DNA of 64,000 nucleotides from Cladobotryum mycophilum. Its lineage: Eukaryota; Ascomycota; Sordariomycetes; Hypocreales; Hypocreaceae. How positions within the stretch are numbered: the first letter of the stretch is position 1; each line of letters begins with the position of its first letter. This document shows positions 1 through 11,085 of the stretch, one piece after another. Both the position numbers and the translations under genes were made by a program. The notes under the pieces were generated by a model that was not told the DNA's origin, ran no database searches, and saw only the letters and a program-made list of their open reading frames with translations. The stretch covers positions 1-64,000 of the forward strand of contig JAVFKD010000013.1 in NCBI GenBank assembly GCA_036429605.1, written 5' to 3'.

Positions 1-70
1 TAACCCTAAACCCTAAACCCTAAACCCTAAACCCTAAACCCTAAACCCTAAACCCTAAACCCTAAACCCC
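1..70. repeat. Telomere, CCCTAAA (TTTAGGG) repeats
   Basis: Nine uninterrupted 7-bp CCCTAAA units occupy positions 4-66, followed by degenerate CCCCTAACCCTACTAACC. The C-rich strand reads 5'->3' inward, as expected for the left end of a chromosome. The unit is 7 bp (TTTAGGG on the G strand), not the 6-bp TTAGGG commonest in filamentous ascomycetes. Confidence 0.95.
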
Positions 71-976
71 TAACCCTACTAACCCTAACCTGCCCTGTCG
101 CTTCGCTCCCCCTCACCGGGGGCCTAACTCTGCGCTTCGCGCGCTCTCCACTGGGGGACGGGGGTAAACCCCCCTTGTGTAAAAACGCTCCGCGGGACAC
201 GGGCTGCCGCTTACGGGTTCGGGGGTAAACCCCCCTTTGTACTGACACCCGGGCCTGACTGTTAAACCCTTAAACCGTCACCCTGACCCTGACCCTGACC
301 TTTACTCTTTTAAACCCTTTCTATTACACTTAAACAAACAACCACTTGTTTTTCTTTTCTTAAACCTTTACTCTCTTACACAACTCTTTTAAACTTACTT
401 AAAAACTCTTCGCGGGACACGCGCTACTGCTCACGGGTTTGGGCCGTTACTTACTTTTTTTAACCCTTTTTTTTATCCCTTAAACTTTACTTTGTCTTTT
501 GTGCTCTTTTTACTACGTGCTGTTAAACTCTTTTGCTTTTTGTACTAACACCCGTTTGTTTTTTAAAAACCCTTCGCGGGACACGCCCTACCGCTTACGC
601 CTTTACACTTTAACTTAACCCTGTTGTTTTCTGTTTTTTACTACCCTTTAAACTGTTTTACTACACTAACACTACACCGCCTTGTCTTTTCCACCCTTTT
701 TACTTTTACTTTCTTTTACTCTTTACTAACACACACTGTTGTTTACGCCTTTGCCTGCTGTTGAACTTGCCTTTAAACCCTTGTTTTACCCCTCACTGCT
801 TACTGTTTTTTGTCTGTTACTTTCTTTAACCTTACTTTCTTACACTTTTGCTTTTTACTTACTTCTTTTTTACACTCTTTTACACTCCCGCTACTGCTTA
901 CCCTTACTGTTACGCGTTTGTGCTTTGTGTTTTGGCCTTTGGCCCTTGCCATTTTAACTTTTGCTTTTTGTTTTTT
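71..976. repeat. Telomere-adjacent C/T-rich region with a diverged repeat
   Basis: No gene is seen. A roughly 40-bp motif centred on CGCGGGACACG, followed by a CCGCTTACGGGTT-like stretch, recurs at about 181-222, 400-443 and 565-603. A second shared motif, TTGTACTGACACCCG or TTGTACTAACACCCG, lies at about 237 and 541. Between the copies the plus strand is almost pure pyrimidine. Short open frames here are low-complexity (Leu/Phe/Thr-rich) and unsupported. Confidence 0.6.
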
Positions 977-978
977 GC

Positions 979-1009
979 TTTGGGGTTTGGGGTTTGGGGT
1001 TTGGGGTTT
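979..1009 (+). repeat. Inverted G-rich array, (TTTGGGG)4
   Basis: Four GGGG runs at 982-985, 989-992, 996-999 and 1003-1006 are separated by exactly TTT. They lie on the plus strand, opposite in orientation to the telomere repeat. The spacing meets the usual criterion for an intramolecular G-quadruplex. Confidence 0.8.
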
Positions 1010-1639
1010 CGAGTTTGGCGTTAAAATTTTATTATATTAATACACTCTCTTATATTTTATTACATACATAAACCAACATTATTATTTATTCTAAAAACTT
1101 TATACTCTATAAATCCCTTTTATTACCTATTTCTTTTCTTATTTTTATCTTTTACTTTAAATCACAACTTCTTAACTTATTTATTTATTTATTATTCTTT
1201 GTTTTTTATTCTTATCTTTATATTTAATCCTTTATTTTACTTATTAACCCTCTTTTATTCTTTCTTATTTATATTACTCTTAACCCTCTCATTTATAAAC
1301 CCTCGCTTTATTCTTATCCGAATCAATTTCCTATCCTTACTTTTTCATTCCTATCTAAATAAACCCATTCCCTAATATACCTTAACCTTTATAACTTTAT
1401 ATTACTTTTTATAATATCTTTTCTTTTTCTTTATTTATTATTATTACTTACTTACTTATTACTATTTTTTTTTGCCCTGTTTTTATTTATTTTATATGCT
1501 CTTTTTATTATATATGCTCTCTGCTTTATTACCCTATATCCCTATCCGTTACTTTACTAACTTATATTCCTTACTTTTACTATCTCCTACCCTATTGTTA
1601 TTATTACTAAAACCCTTATATGACTATTACTAAAACCCT
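1010..1639. other. AT- and pyrimidine-rich spacer, no gene
   Basis: Low-complexity T/A/C-rich sequence. I see no coding signal, RNA gene or repeat unit that can be delimited. Confidence 0.6.
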
Positions 1640-2930
1640 ATTCTTTAACTAATTTATATAACCTGTAAAATACCCTACACAACCGGCTACTTTCCATCCC
1701 TCCCTATTTTACTCTCTCTCCCATCCACCCCTATATCTCCTCTAACCTATTATTACTGTCAATCATAACTCTATCTGAACCCGCCATCTCTAACATCACA
1801 TACCCCGTTGCCTCCCCGTAAAACCCGTATATCCTCCCGTATACCTCGCTTAATACTCCCTTATACTAATACCCCTTGCCCTTTACCCTCCTGAACCGGC
1901 TCCTGTCCTTGTCTACCGCCTCCCAACCCGTACATATTACCTACGGTAAACCGCACCTGTAACACCCCGAATACACCCCGAACCGCCCTTTCTTAAACAT
2001 CTCCTCCTCCACCTCCGACACGTTGCCACGTACTACTGCCCACATCGACCCCCTTGTCCGGGCACAAATCTATCTTGTGGTCCGCCTCCGACGCCCCCCC
2101 CAACTTGCACACCACGCAACACCCTGCCCACCTTTCCAACTGCCTCTCGAACTCCTCCCCCTCTGCCCCCTCTGACGTAATCTCGTAACTTACGCGGCAT
2201 TCCCGCGTGAACCACCAATCGTATGTCCGGCATGTCTACCCCCATCCCCAATGCGTTCGTCGCCACCATTAACGTCCCGTCCCTGATCCACGCCCTTAAC
2301 CTTCGTTGCTTGCCCTTTGTTGTGTTGATCTTGTTGTAATACGCCTCGCAACCCAACGTCTTCGCTAACCCCTTGACCCGATCCACCGATCCGCCGTATA
2401 CAATCACCCTGCCCTCCTCATGCCGGTTTAACCACTCCCGCACCATTCGGCAAACCCTCTTATCCTCTTCCTCCTCTTGCTCGTCCCACCCCGCCTTCAC
2501 TATCTCTACCCTGTACTCGATGTTCTGCCTTGTCGTTCGCCATCGGAACATCTTCACCCTCGTTACTGCCGACTCCGGCGTCACGAACATAATTGATGCC
2601 GCTCGGTTGCTCCCTTGGCTCTGCCAAATGTGTGCCTCGATCTTGCTTTTCTCGCATCGCTCGTGTAAATCCCCCTGTAACGATACTAACGGTACAATCA
2701 TAATTGTTGTCCTGTCCGGCGAACAAAACGCCGGTAATATAAACAATAAACTCTTCCTCCCTCCCGTCCCTGTGATCTATATGATCGGCCTCTCTATGTG
2801 TATGACCGCCTGTATTACCTTTTCCTGCTGCCCCTTGAACTGGGAACCCTTTTTAATAACGACTGGTATAACACTAATAATATACCCGCGATTTTGATCA
2901 CGGCTGAATAAATCTGTGTATAATCCAATG
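1640..2930 (-). pseudogene. Telomere-linked RecQ-type helicase, decayed copy
   Basis: This is a broken copy of the helicase at 4749-9502, in the same orientation. The 2033-2746 frame keeps motif Ia (IVPLVSLQGDLHER), the TPESAV block, the helicase C-terminal VIVYGGS and VATNALGMGVDMPDI blocks and LVVHAGMPRKLRDY. Three deletions are visible by alignment. About 228 bp (76 codons) near 2560-2570 removes the DECH box. About 0.43 kb near 2170 removes the arginine-finger motif. A jump near 2864-2895 joins the Walker A region to sequence matching 8268-8300 of the intact copy. The Walker A stretch has a TAG stop just upstream and Gly-to-Arg within the loop (GTGGRKS). The C-terminal tail at about 1650-2033 matches 4770-5170. 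With no DECH box it cannot be an active helicase. Confidence 0.8.
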
Positions 2931-4745
2931 CTTTTTACGCCCCTTCCCTTTATTCTTTTTATTTTTACTTTCCTTACCCTATAACTGCCCTTTTTTACCA
3001 CCTTTTACCCTTTTATCTTTTTCGTCAACTTCCCTTCCTTAATATACTGCTACTTACCCTATAACTCCTTTCTTTACTTCCCTTCTACCTTTCTATTCTT
3101 TTACCCTCTTTTACATCCTAACTTATACTCTTTCCCTTTGCTAAACACCTTTCTTCTACTACTGTGTTTTTAACTATAATTTACTTTTTTTTTTACTATT
3201 TTTTACTCTTTACTCCCTTTACATTTACTCTTTAACTGGCCGGCCTTAACGACTTCCTTTTAACGGTTTCTTAATGGTCTCCTAACGGGCTATTTAACGG
3301 CTTCTCCTTACGTCTACCCTCTTTTCAACGTGCTCCTTTGCCCCGCCTTAACGCGCTGCCCCTAACCTAAACCTCTCATAATGGGCTCTCTAACCCAACC
3401 GCTTTACCTTTCCTACCGCCTTCACGGCTTGTTCTTGCTTCCTGTCCCTTAACTAACCTTTCTTTTTACGGGCTTTACTATATTATCTTTGTCTTATATA
3501 CCGAACGGCTTTGTTCTTATAACGAACTTCTGCTGGGCTATTCCTTACGGCTACTTGTAAATGGCCTGTCTTCTCCAACTGTTCTACCCTTCTTGCTTAT
3601 TTAACGACTTCTTCTTTTTAACCGGTTGTTTTGAACGGTTTTGCTAACGTCGGGTTGTTCCTGGCGGACGGGCTGTGCTTTACGGGCTCCCTTGAACTGC
3701 TTAAACTGCTCGAACTACTTTACCCTTTCGACGGCCTTTTTATGTTCTTACTGGTCTTTATCCTAACGACTGTCTCTATACCTTCTGTTCTACGACGGGG
3801 TCTCTCTGACGGGGTACCCTTAACCGCCTGTCCTTTACGGCTCGCCTTCGACTGCGTCTTCTGACGGTCTCTTTGACCGGCTGTCCAACGGCTTCTCCTG
3901 TTTAACGGACTCCTCGCACACTGTTTCATCTCGGCCGGCTTTCGCTTTTCTTACTGCTTCAACGGCTCCTTCTTATTGACTGTTCCTTGCCGGCTTTGCC
4001 TTAACTGTTCGTCTTGGACGGGCTCACCTTCTGCTGCTGACGGGCTATTCTCAACCGTCTCTTCCTCTCGACGGGTTGCTCCACTTACTCCTCCCCTGCT
4101 CCTAACGGTCGTACTTACGGGCTCTTACCTTGTAACTGTTTCCCGCTTTTGACGGTATTTTTACCTCCTCTCTCTTAAACTTAACTTACTCTCCCCCTCT
4201 CACACTCTTATACACACTCCTTTCTCTCTTCCTTTTCCCCTAATAACTTACTCTTTTCTTTTCCTCTTATATATACTCTCTCTCCTCTCTTTATACAATT
4301 ACATTACCTTAAACTCTTTCTTCTTTTCCTTAAACTTCTCTTACTCTATCGTTGCGCCTCCTCTTACTGGGGCTTTTTTCCTGGATTTGTTTTTCTTTCC
4401 TTATATTATTACCTTATTATTGTCTTTTATATACTTTTTATTTTAACTATTTTTTTAATTTATATTCTTATTTTCTTTTAACATCTGGCTTATTATTCAC
4501 TTTCTCTTTTTACTCTATTTTTATTTTATATTACTTTTATTTTATTTTTTATCTATTTTTTTCTTTACCCCGCTATATTTACCCTACTACCCTACCATTT
4601 CACTATGTTTTATTCTTACCCTATAATACCTTTTTTATTTTTTTATTTTATTTATTCTATTCCTATTTACTACTTACTTTTTAATTCCACTACCTATTAT
4701 TTCTTTTAATATACTTTTTTTACCTTTCCCCTAATAATCTTTCTT
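2931..4745. other. Pyrimidine-rich subtelomeric spacer, no gene
   Basis: The plus strand is strongly C/T-rich throughout. From about 3235 to 4160 a loosely periodic AACGG(C/G)-type word recurs every 13-40 bp in a C/T background, suggesting an old, diverged satellite. From 4180 to 4740 the sequence is almost only T, C and A. Hydrophobic open frames here (for example 4352-4684) follow from the T-richness and are not credible genes. Confidence 0.55.
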
Positions 4746-4748
4746 TAC

Positions 4749-7700
4749 CTATTCTACTAATTTACATAACCTGTGAAATACCCTGCATAACCGGTTACTT
4801 TCCATCCCTCCCCATTTTATCTTTCCCCCTAACCATGTAAACATCTCCTCTAACCCACTACCACTATCAATCACAACACCATCCAAACCCGCCATCTCTA
4901 ACATTATATACCCCGTTGCCTCTCCGTAAAACCCACATATCCCCCCGTATACCTCGCTCAATACCCCCGGGTACTGGCACTCCTTGCCCTTTACCCTCCT
5001 GAACCGGGACCCGTCCTCGTCTACCGCCTCCCAAACCACGCATATCGCCTGTGGTAACCCGCACCCGTAACATGCCGAATACTCCCTGAACCGCCGTTTC
5101 CTAAACATCTCCTCTTCCACCTCTTCCACATTGCCCCGTACCTTTGCCCACATCGAACCCCCTTATCCGGGCACAAATCCATCTTATGGTCCACTTCCAA
5201 TGCCCCCCCAACTTGCATACCACGCAACACCCTGCCCACCTTTCCAACTGCCTCTCAAACTCCTCGCCCTCTGCCCCCTCCAACATCTTTACCCTTTCCG
5301 CCTCCCACCCATCGTACCGCGCCTCTCGCCTAACCCTCTCGAACCTCTCCCGGATCTCCTTCGTACTCTCTCCCTTCTCCTTGCTCTCTTCGCCCTCCAT
5401 TATCGCTATTTCCTCCTCTGCTTCCACGTCCCAACGCCTTTGAGCGCACACATCACACACTTCCTCGCCCTCTTCGCACCCCAATCTCTCCAACCAACCG
5501 TCCATCACCTTATCTAAAATCACTCTTCGGCACCATTTACCTGATACATACTCCTTGACCACCTCTTCCCATATCTCCTTTTCTTTTTCCTTCTTCCCCT
5601 TCTCTCTCCCTTTTCCCTTTGGTCCACTCCCCTTATCCCCCTCTTGACTCATCATCCCGCAAACCACCACTGCCTCGCTCTTCGTCCCGTCCCGCCCCCT
5701 CGCCCGCTCTCCTGTACGTAATCTCGCAACTTACGCGGCATTCCCGCGTGAACCACCAATCGTATGTCTGGGATGTCTACCCCCATCCCCAATGCGTTCG
5801 TCGCCACCATCAATGTCCCGCCCCGGATCCACGCCCTTAACCTCCGTTGCTTGCCCTCCGTTGTGTCTATCTTGTTGTAATACGCCTCGCAACCCAACGC
5901 CGACGCCAACCCCTTGACTCGCTCCACCGATCCGCCGTACACAATCGCCCTGCCCCCTCGTGCCGGTTCAACCACTCCCGCACTATTCGGCAAACCCTCT
6001 TGTCTTCCTCCTTCTCCTGCTCGTCCCACCCTGCCTTGATAATCTCCACCCTGTACTCGATGTTCTGCCTTGTCGTTCGCGATCGAAACATCTTCACCCT
6101 TGTCGCTGATAACACCGCCACCTTGAAAAACTCCTCCTCGTCACCCGGCGCCAATGTTGCTGTTAAAAACACCTTCTGTACCCCCCAATCTCGCAACGTT
6201 TCCCCCAACTGCCGTAACTGCGGCCTGAACTTGTCGCCTCCGTCCAATAAAATATGACACTCATCCACCACTACCCGGTCTAATGCCTGCCGCGCCTGTA
6301 ATCGGTTGACGAAATCCCGGAACCCCTTTGTCACCGCCGACTCCGGCGTCACGAACACAATCGATGCCGCTCGGTTGCTCTGCTGGCTTTGCCAAATGTG
6401 CGCCTCGATCTTGCTCTTGTCGCATCGCTCGTGTAAATCCCCCCGTAATGATACTAACGGCACAATCACGATCGTCGTCCCGTCCGGCGAACAAAACGCC
6501 GGCAACATAAACGACAAACTCTTTCCCCCTCCCGTCCCCGTGATCTGTATGATCGGGCTCTCCCCCTGTATAATCGCCCGGATCACCTTTTCCTGCTGCC
6601 CCCTGAACTCGGAACCCTCCCCCATCATCATCCGCAACTGGCCCCGCACGTCCACTCGCTGCAATCGCGCGAATCGCCGGAACCGTGCCTCCTCTCGCGG
6701 CCCGTCAAACACATCGCGCCGTCGCTTGCCCGTCGCCCCTCCCCCTGGACCGCCCCAATCGCCCTCCCCGAACCCTAAAAATCGGTGCCACAACCGGCTG
6801 ACCATCTGGAACTTGTCTCGTTCCTTCTGCGTCCCCGAATCCCCTTGCTCCAATAACCGCGCGTAAATCATCCCCGCCACGTGTGTCCCGTGCCCGGCTT
6901 GTAAATCCCACGGGTTATCCCCAATCTCATCCCCGTCCTCCTCGTCTTCGCCCCCTCTCCCCTTTGCCCCCATGACTGGTTCAAATACCGGTTGGCGATC
7001 GCAATCGCAATGTGACGCCATGCGCTGATGTTCAACCTCTTCCCTAACAATCGCTCGCTCGCCCGCTGCATGATGCGTCTCACCCGGTCCGATGTCCATT
7101 TGCGCTCCTTGACCCAATCTGTAAACCCCTTGGTCCGCGCCATTTCTTCTTGCGCCAACCTTTCCTCTCTCCTCTCTTCATCTTCCTCCTCAATTGGCCC
7201 CGCCGCCTCCTCCTCCCCGCTTCTCGCCCCCTGTGCCCTCTCTGCCCTCTCTTTCGCTCGCTCCCCCTGTCTACCTCGCTCTCCTCTTCGCCTCGGCTTA
7301 CAATCTCGTCTGCCCACAAAAACGGGCTGCACTTGTCCCCTTGTTTCATCACCCCCTGCACCTGCTGCCAAAACGGTAACACCAACCACAAATACCATAC
7401 CAACAACTCCCCCACCTCCCGTGGCAAATACCGGTGGATTACCTTGGCTTGCCCTGTGCTACGGAAATTCTTGTAGTACGACGTGACGAAACACATCATC
7501 CGGCTGTGCGCCATGATGTTGCGGATCCCCCGTTGACCGTGTTCACCATCCTCAATCCCAAAATCTCCGTCGATCGCGCCGGCTGCCCTGCCACCATGTG
7601 CATCAACACGAATAACCGCTCCCGGAACTGCTCCAACACCTGCCCGTACTTTCGGACCGCCTCTGCTTTATATGGGTTCGCCTCGCTGCCCCCGTTGAAA

Positions 7701-9502
7701 ATCCACTCCCTTTCCCTGCTGCTCGACCCCGCGATCCGCTTGATGATCCAATCCTTGCCCTTCCCCAACCATTCGTTGCGGTCGTCCTGCAAAAACGAAT
7801 AACCTACCTTCTGCTCGCTGTGGCTGTCTTCTAAATTACCCCATTCGATCACCGGCAATAATCCTAAACCTACCTTGTCCACAATCGTTAACTCGGCTAA
7901 TAACCCCCGCGCCTCGTCTTTCAACGTGTGCAACATGTCGGATAAATCACCCATCCCAAATCGAATCCGCCGGTGTATAACTCGATCGCCGTCCCAATCA
8001 ATGGTACCGTCCGCCACCGTGTTATATCGGATATACATCCCGTACGTTCGCATTTCCATGATCCAATCCATTGGCGTTGGCTCCGCATCGCGCCTGTGCG
8101 TTGTTTGTGTCATGAATCTCTGCACCTTGGTCCGTACGATGCGAAAAACGCCCCTGGCCTCCTCTCGCGCTTCGTCCTCGTCCATGCCCAAATCCCTCAT
8201 CATCTTGGCCACCTCGTCCTCCCTCTCCAAATACGACTGGTACAATACTAACATGCGTGCAATCTTAATAACGGCCGAATAAATCGGCGTGTAATCCAAC
8301 GGGCTCATCCACCCTTTATCCTCTTGGATCCCTAACACGGCCAAACCGCTGATGATTGCGTTATCGTAATGGTCCTGCTTCATTTGGTGATTTAATAACT
8401 TGACCACCATGTCCAAACATAACCGGTCTACCTTTTCATCCTCTACCAACCCTTCTATCAAACCCTCGCTTAATAACTGTATATTCTTCTCGATCGTCTC
8501 TTCGAAATCATCCCATGCATCTCCCTGCCGCGGTGTAAACTTATACGGTGGGCGCTTGTTATCGTCCCACTGCTGCGTTCGCTGTATGACGCATAATAAC
8601 TTCCTGTACACCTCCTTGTATCGTACCCACGTATCGTCCTCTAACCGGTTATCGAACGGTCTGGCTGGCTTGACCTTGATCTCTTTGCGCTGGACCTCGA
8701 ACAACGCTGGTGCCCCGACCTTGGACGACACCGCCGTTGCTCGTGCCTGATCCATCACTCGCTCCAAACTCTCCCATAACTTCTGCAACACGGCTTCGTG
8801 CTCCTGAATCGGGCCTGTTGCTTCCTGTAACTCGATCGGGTCTAACCTTTGCAAATGGGCTGCCCACCCGACCCGATCCAACCATGCGTTCGGCTCCATC
8901 TTTTCGTTGCCCACGCGGATTGCCTCTTTGGTGCTTGCTTCGAATCGCTCGGCCTGTTCCTGGTGGATTCGCGTGATCCTCTCCATGGTGCTTTCGCCCG
9001 TCGCCGGCTGTCCGTTGGCTTCCCCATCATCCCGCCCAACCTCGAACCATCCGCTGGCCGCGCGCGTTTGGAAAAACCGCTGGCAACGAACGCCTGTTAT
9101 CCACGGTACTTCCCGCGCCTGCTTGGCCCTTTTCACGACATTGCCGCCCTTGGACCATTCATTAACCCAATTGTGTGCCTTGCGGCAATGCTCCTGTATC
9201 CGTCGCACCTGGCGATAAACCCGCCCACACTCTACGCATCTTAATCCGTCGTCCTTGGGCTGTTGAATAAACGGGATCGGTTCGACTATTGGTGGCGGGT
9301 ACTCGAAATCCTTCAATTGGGCCTGATCCTGAATAATATCTTGGATGTCACCTACTGCTTGCGTAATTTGTTTCCTCTCATAACAATCAATCATGGGGTG
9401 GTGTTTCTTTATATGGGCTGCCACTTCCTTAGCTACGCATGCAAAACCACATGGCTTGCAAATAATAATGCGATATTCTGATAAATAAACAAATGGCTCC
9501 AT
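4749..9502 (-). CDS. Telomere-linked helicase: OrsD/DUF3505-like N-terminus plus RecQ core (frames broken)
   Basis: One long gene read toward the telomere, now in eight frames. Order: C2H2-like finger (CKPCGFACVAKEVAAHIKKH), second finger (CVECGRVYRQVRRIQEH), a long OrsD/DUF3505-like region, YYKNFRSTGQAKVIHRYLP, an Arg/Glu-rich linker, WRHIAIAIANRYL, DLQAGHGTHVAGMIYAR, RecQ core (Walker A TGTGGGKS, DECH, FLTATL), helicase C domain, motif VI QESGRG, an acidic region and a Cys-rich tail (CYGCGLPQAICVVWEA). All seven breaks are one missing base in a run of five or more C on the plus strand: 7527-7531, 7263-7267, 6967-6971, 5953-5957, 5695-5699, 5203-5209 and 5158-5162. With one base added to each, the length is 4,761 nt, exactly 1,587 codons with no other stop. 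Such proteins are a known subtelomeric class in fungi; their role at telomeres is inferred. The start is the first ATG (MEPFVYLSEYR); no intron is needed. Confidence 0.8.
5652..7117 (-). other. RecQ helicase core segment
   Basis: This segment holds the ATP-dependent 3'-5' DNA helicase engine. Walker A TGTGGGKS lies at about 6521-6544, motif Ia IVIVPLVSLRGDL near 6470, DECH at 6254-6265 and the FLTATL motif near 6160. After the C5-run break at 5953-5957 come VYGGSVERVKGLA, LMVATNALGMGVDIPDIR, VVHAGMPRKLRDY and motif VI QESGRG, which a second break at 5695-5699 splits from GRDGTKSEAV. DECH instead of DEAH or DExH is common in these fungal helicases. All core motifs survive, unlike in the 1640-2930 copy. 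Confidence 0.8.
7496..9502 (-). other. OrsD/DUF3505-like N-terminal segment (668-aa open frame)
   Basis: This is the longest uninterrupted piece of the helicase gene. Residues 16-36 form a C-x2-C...H-x4-H finger-like motif typical of the DUF3505/OrsD group, followed by a second C2H2 motif near residue 90. The rest is helical and charged, with no enzyme motif I recognise. The group is named after a protein of the Aspergillus orsellinic-acid cluster; it is often joined to helicase domains in fungal genomes and its biochemical role is unknown. The frame ends artificially at a C5 run (7527-7531) and the coding continues in the next frame as IRNIMAHSRMM. It could be read as a separate gene, but the continuity of the family blocks makes that unlikely. 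Confidence 0.65.
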
Positions 9503-9924
9503 GATAAATGTTCCGTAATTCGCTTTAATGAACTTTACTCATATATCTATAATTAAAAACCCGGGCTTTCTTTCATTATATGTTTTCTACCCCTTGGCTT
9601 ATTTGCTTTTTTAAACAATTGGCGTAAAACGTTTGCCCTGGCAACGGATGCGCTTGGTTGATTATGACCCGCCCCACCTTTAACGACCTCTATGTGACTT
9701 ACCGACTGCTTAATTGAATTGGCACTTTGCTTTGCTACGCACTCAATTGACTGCACACTCAATGGCTACACACAATGGCTACATACTCAATGGCTACACT
9801 TGGTTCTTGGCCAATTGGAACGGGCCCACTTTTAACGACCTGTGTGCGGCTTACTGGCTGACTTACTGGTTGATTAAATTGGCCTTATGCGTTTTAATGC
9901 AATGTTATAGTTCTGTCGCCGCAT
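9503..9924. other. Spacer with a duplicated segment
   Basis: No gene is seen. A segment beginning CCACCTTTAACGACCT (about 9674) is repeated in diverged form at about 9828 (CCACTTTTAACGACCT), each followed by a matching GCTTACTGGCTG-like stretch. Between them AATGGCTACA recurs three times (about 9760-9800) as a short tandem array. The sequence is not RIP-like. Confidence 0.5.
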
Positions 9925-10256
9925 TCTTATAGTAAATAATTATATTAATAACTGATTACATACATAAAAAAACATACAGTAACTAAGTTCATTACGATCT
10001 GAATAAGTATAATATTTATTCGTATGAGAATGAACCAATGATCTAGTAATTGTAATAGATCGAATCGATTCTATTCGAGCTATTGTGTACGCTCGAGTCG
10101 ATTCTATTTAAGCTGTCGAACCTGCTCGAGTCGATCTCGTTCGAGCTGATTGTGATTGGTTACTTTGCCCGAAGCTTTGCCGTGGTTGTGGTCCAATCAG
10201 TAGCTTGCATAACTGTCACTAAAGGTGGGTCTGTTTTCCATGAAAGCTTATCATGT
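9925..10256 (+). repeat. Relic of a Gypsy-family LTR (family A), 5' truncated
   Basis: It aligns along its length with the family-A LTRs at 26850, 45355 and 51793. Shared landmarks are AGTAAATAATTATATTAATA, GTTCATTACGATCTGAATAA, GTAATAGATCGA, the repeated CTATTTAAGCT blocks and AAAGGTGGGTCTGTT. It lacks the first 150 bp or so of the LTR and any internal region. Unlike the copies further in, it keeps many CpG and CpA sites. It is probably a diverged subfamily copy. Confidence 0.65.
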
Positions 10257-10565
10257 CACTTTGTATATACGCTGATTAATTACACGCTTAATCCAATTGA
10301 TCTTAATACAATTTACGCAATAATTTAAATGATTTATTTCTACGCTTAAATAAATATATAAAAAATATCTAGCTTCGATTATCAATTGATCTAATACTTA
10401 TTTATCTATGCACCTGAACCTTATATATTTTATCGATGGCTATTGTCTACGACCTCTTACCACTGCTTTTCAACGACTTCTTACCCCTGCATATTCTAGC
10501 GCCAAATTTTTTAATATGGGCACTTCAACGACTTGCTTCCAGTGTCCGTCGCCGCATTCTTATAG

Positions 10566-11085
10566 GATTTAGAAGTTGCTTAGGGGATTGGGTTAGGGTT
10601 GGGTTTTTTTAAGTTTCTTATAGGGGATTGGGGTTTTTTGAGATTGGCACAGGGGTTGGGTTTTTTAGGGATTGGGTTTTTTTGAGATTGGCACAGGGGT
10701 TGGGTTTTTTAGGGATTGGGTTTTTTGAGATTGGCACAGGGGTTGGGTTTTTTAGTTTCTTATAAGGGATTGGGTTTCTCTAGGGATTGGGTTTTTTTGA
10801 GATTGGCACAGGGGTTGGGTTTTTTTAGTTTCTTATAGGGGATTGGGTTTTTTTGAGATTGGTACAGGGGTTGGGTTTTTCTAGGGATTGGGTTTTTTGA
10901 GATTGGCACAGGGGTTGGGTTTTTTAGTTTCTTATAAGGGATTGGGGTTTTTTGAGATTGGCACAGGGGTTGGGTTTTTTTAGTTTCTTATAAGGGATTG
11001 GGTTTTTTTGAGATTGGCACAGGGGTTGGGTTTTTTTAGTTTCTTATAAGGGATTGGGTTTAGTAGGGATTAGGTTTTTTTGGTT
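10566..11085 (+). repeat. G-rich minisatellite (43/55-bp units)
   Basis: Eight copies of the core GAGATTGGCACAGGGGTTGG lie between about 10645 and 11030, set in two alternating units. A roughly 43-bp unit ends in TTTTTTAGG; a 55-57-bp unit carries an extra TTTCTTATAAGG. The array is preceded by GGGTTAGGGTTGGG, a telomere-like tract on the plus strand. All Gs lie on the plus strand in runs of three or four. Confidence 0.85.

Noticed and set aside
739..1040. Leu/Phe-rich open frames near the telomere
   Set aside because: Their composition follows from the T/C-rich sequence; there is no domain or splice support.
2373..2897. Plus-strand 174-residue frame
   Set aside because: It is the antisense shadow of the decayed helicase.
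4352..4684. Hydrophobic 110-residue frame resembling a membrane protein
   Set aside because: It is an artefact of T-richness; residues are almost only Phe, Leu, Tyr and Ile.
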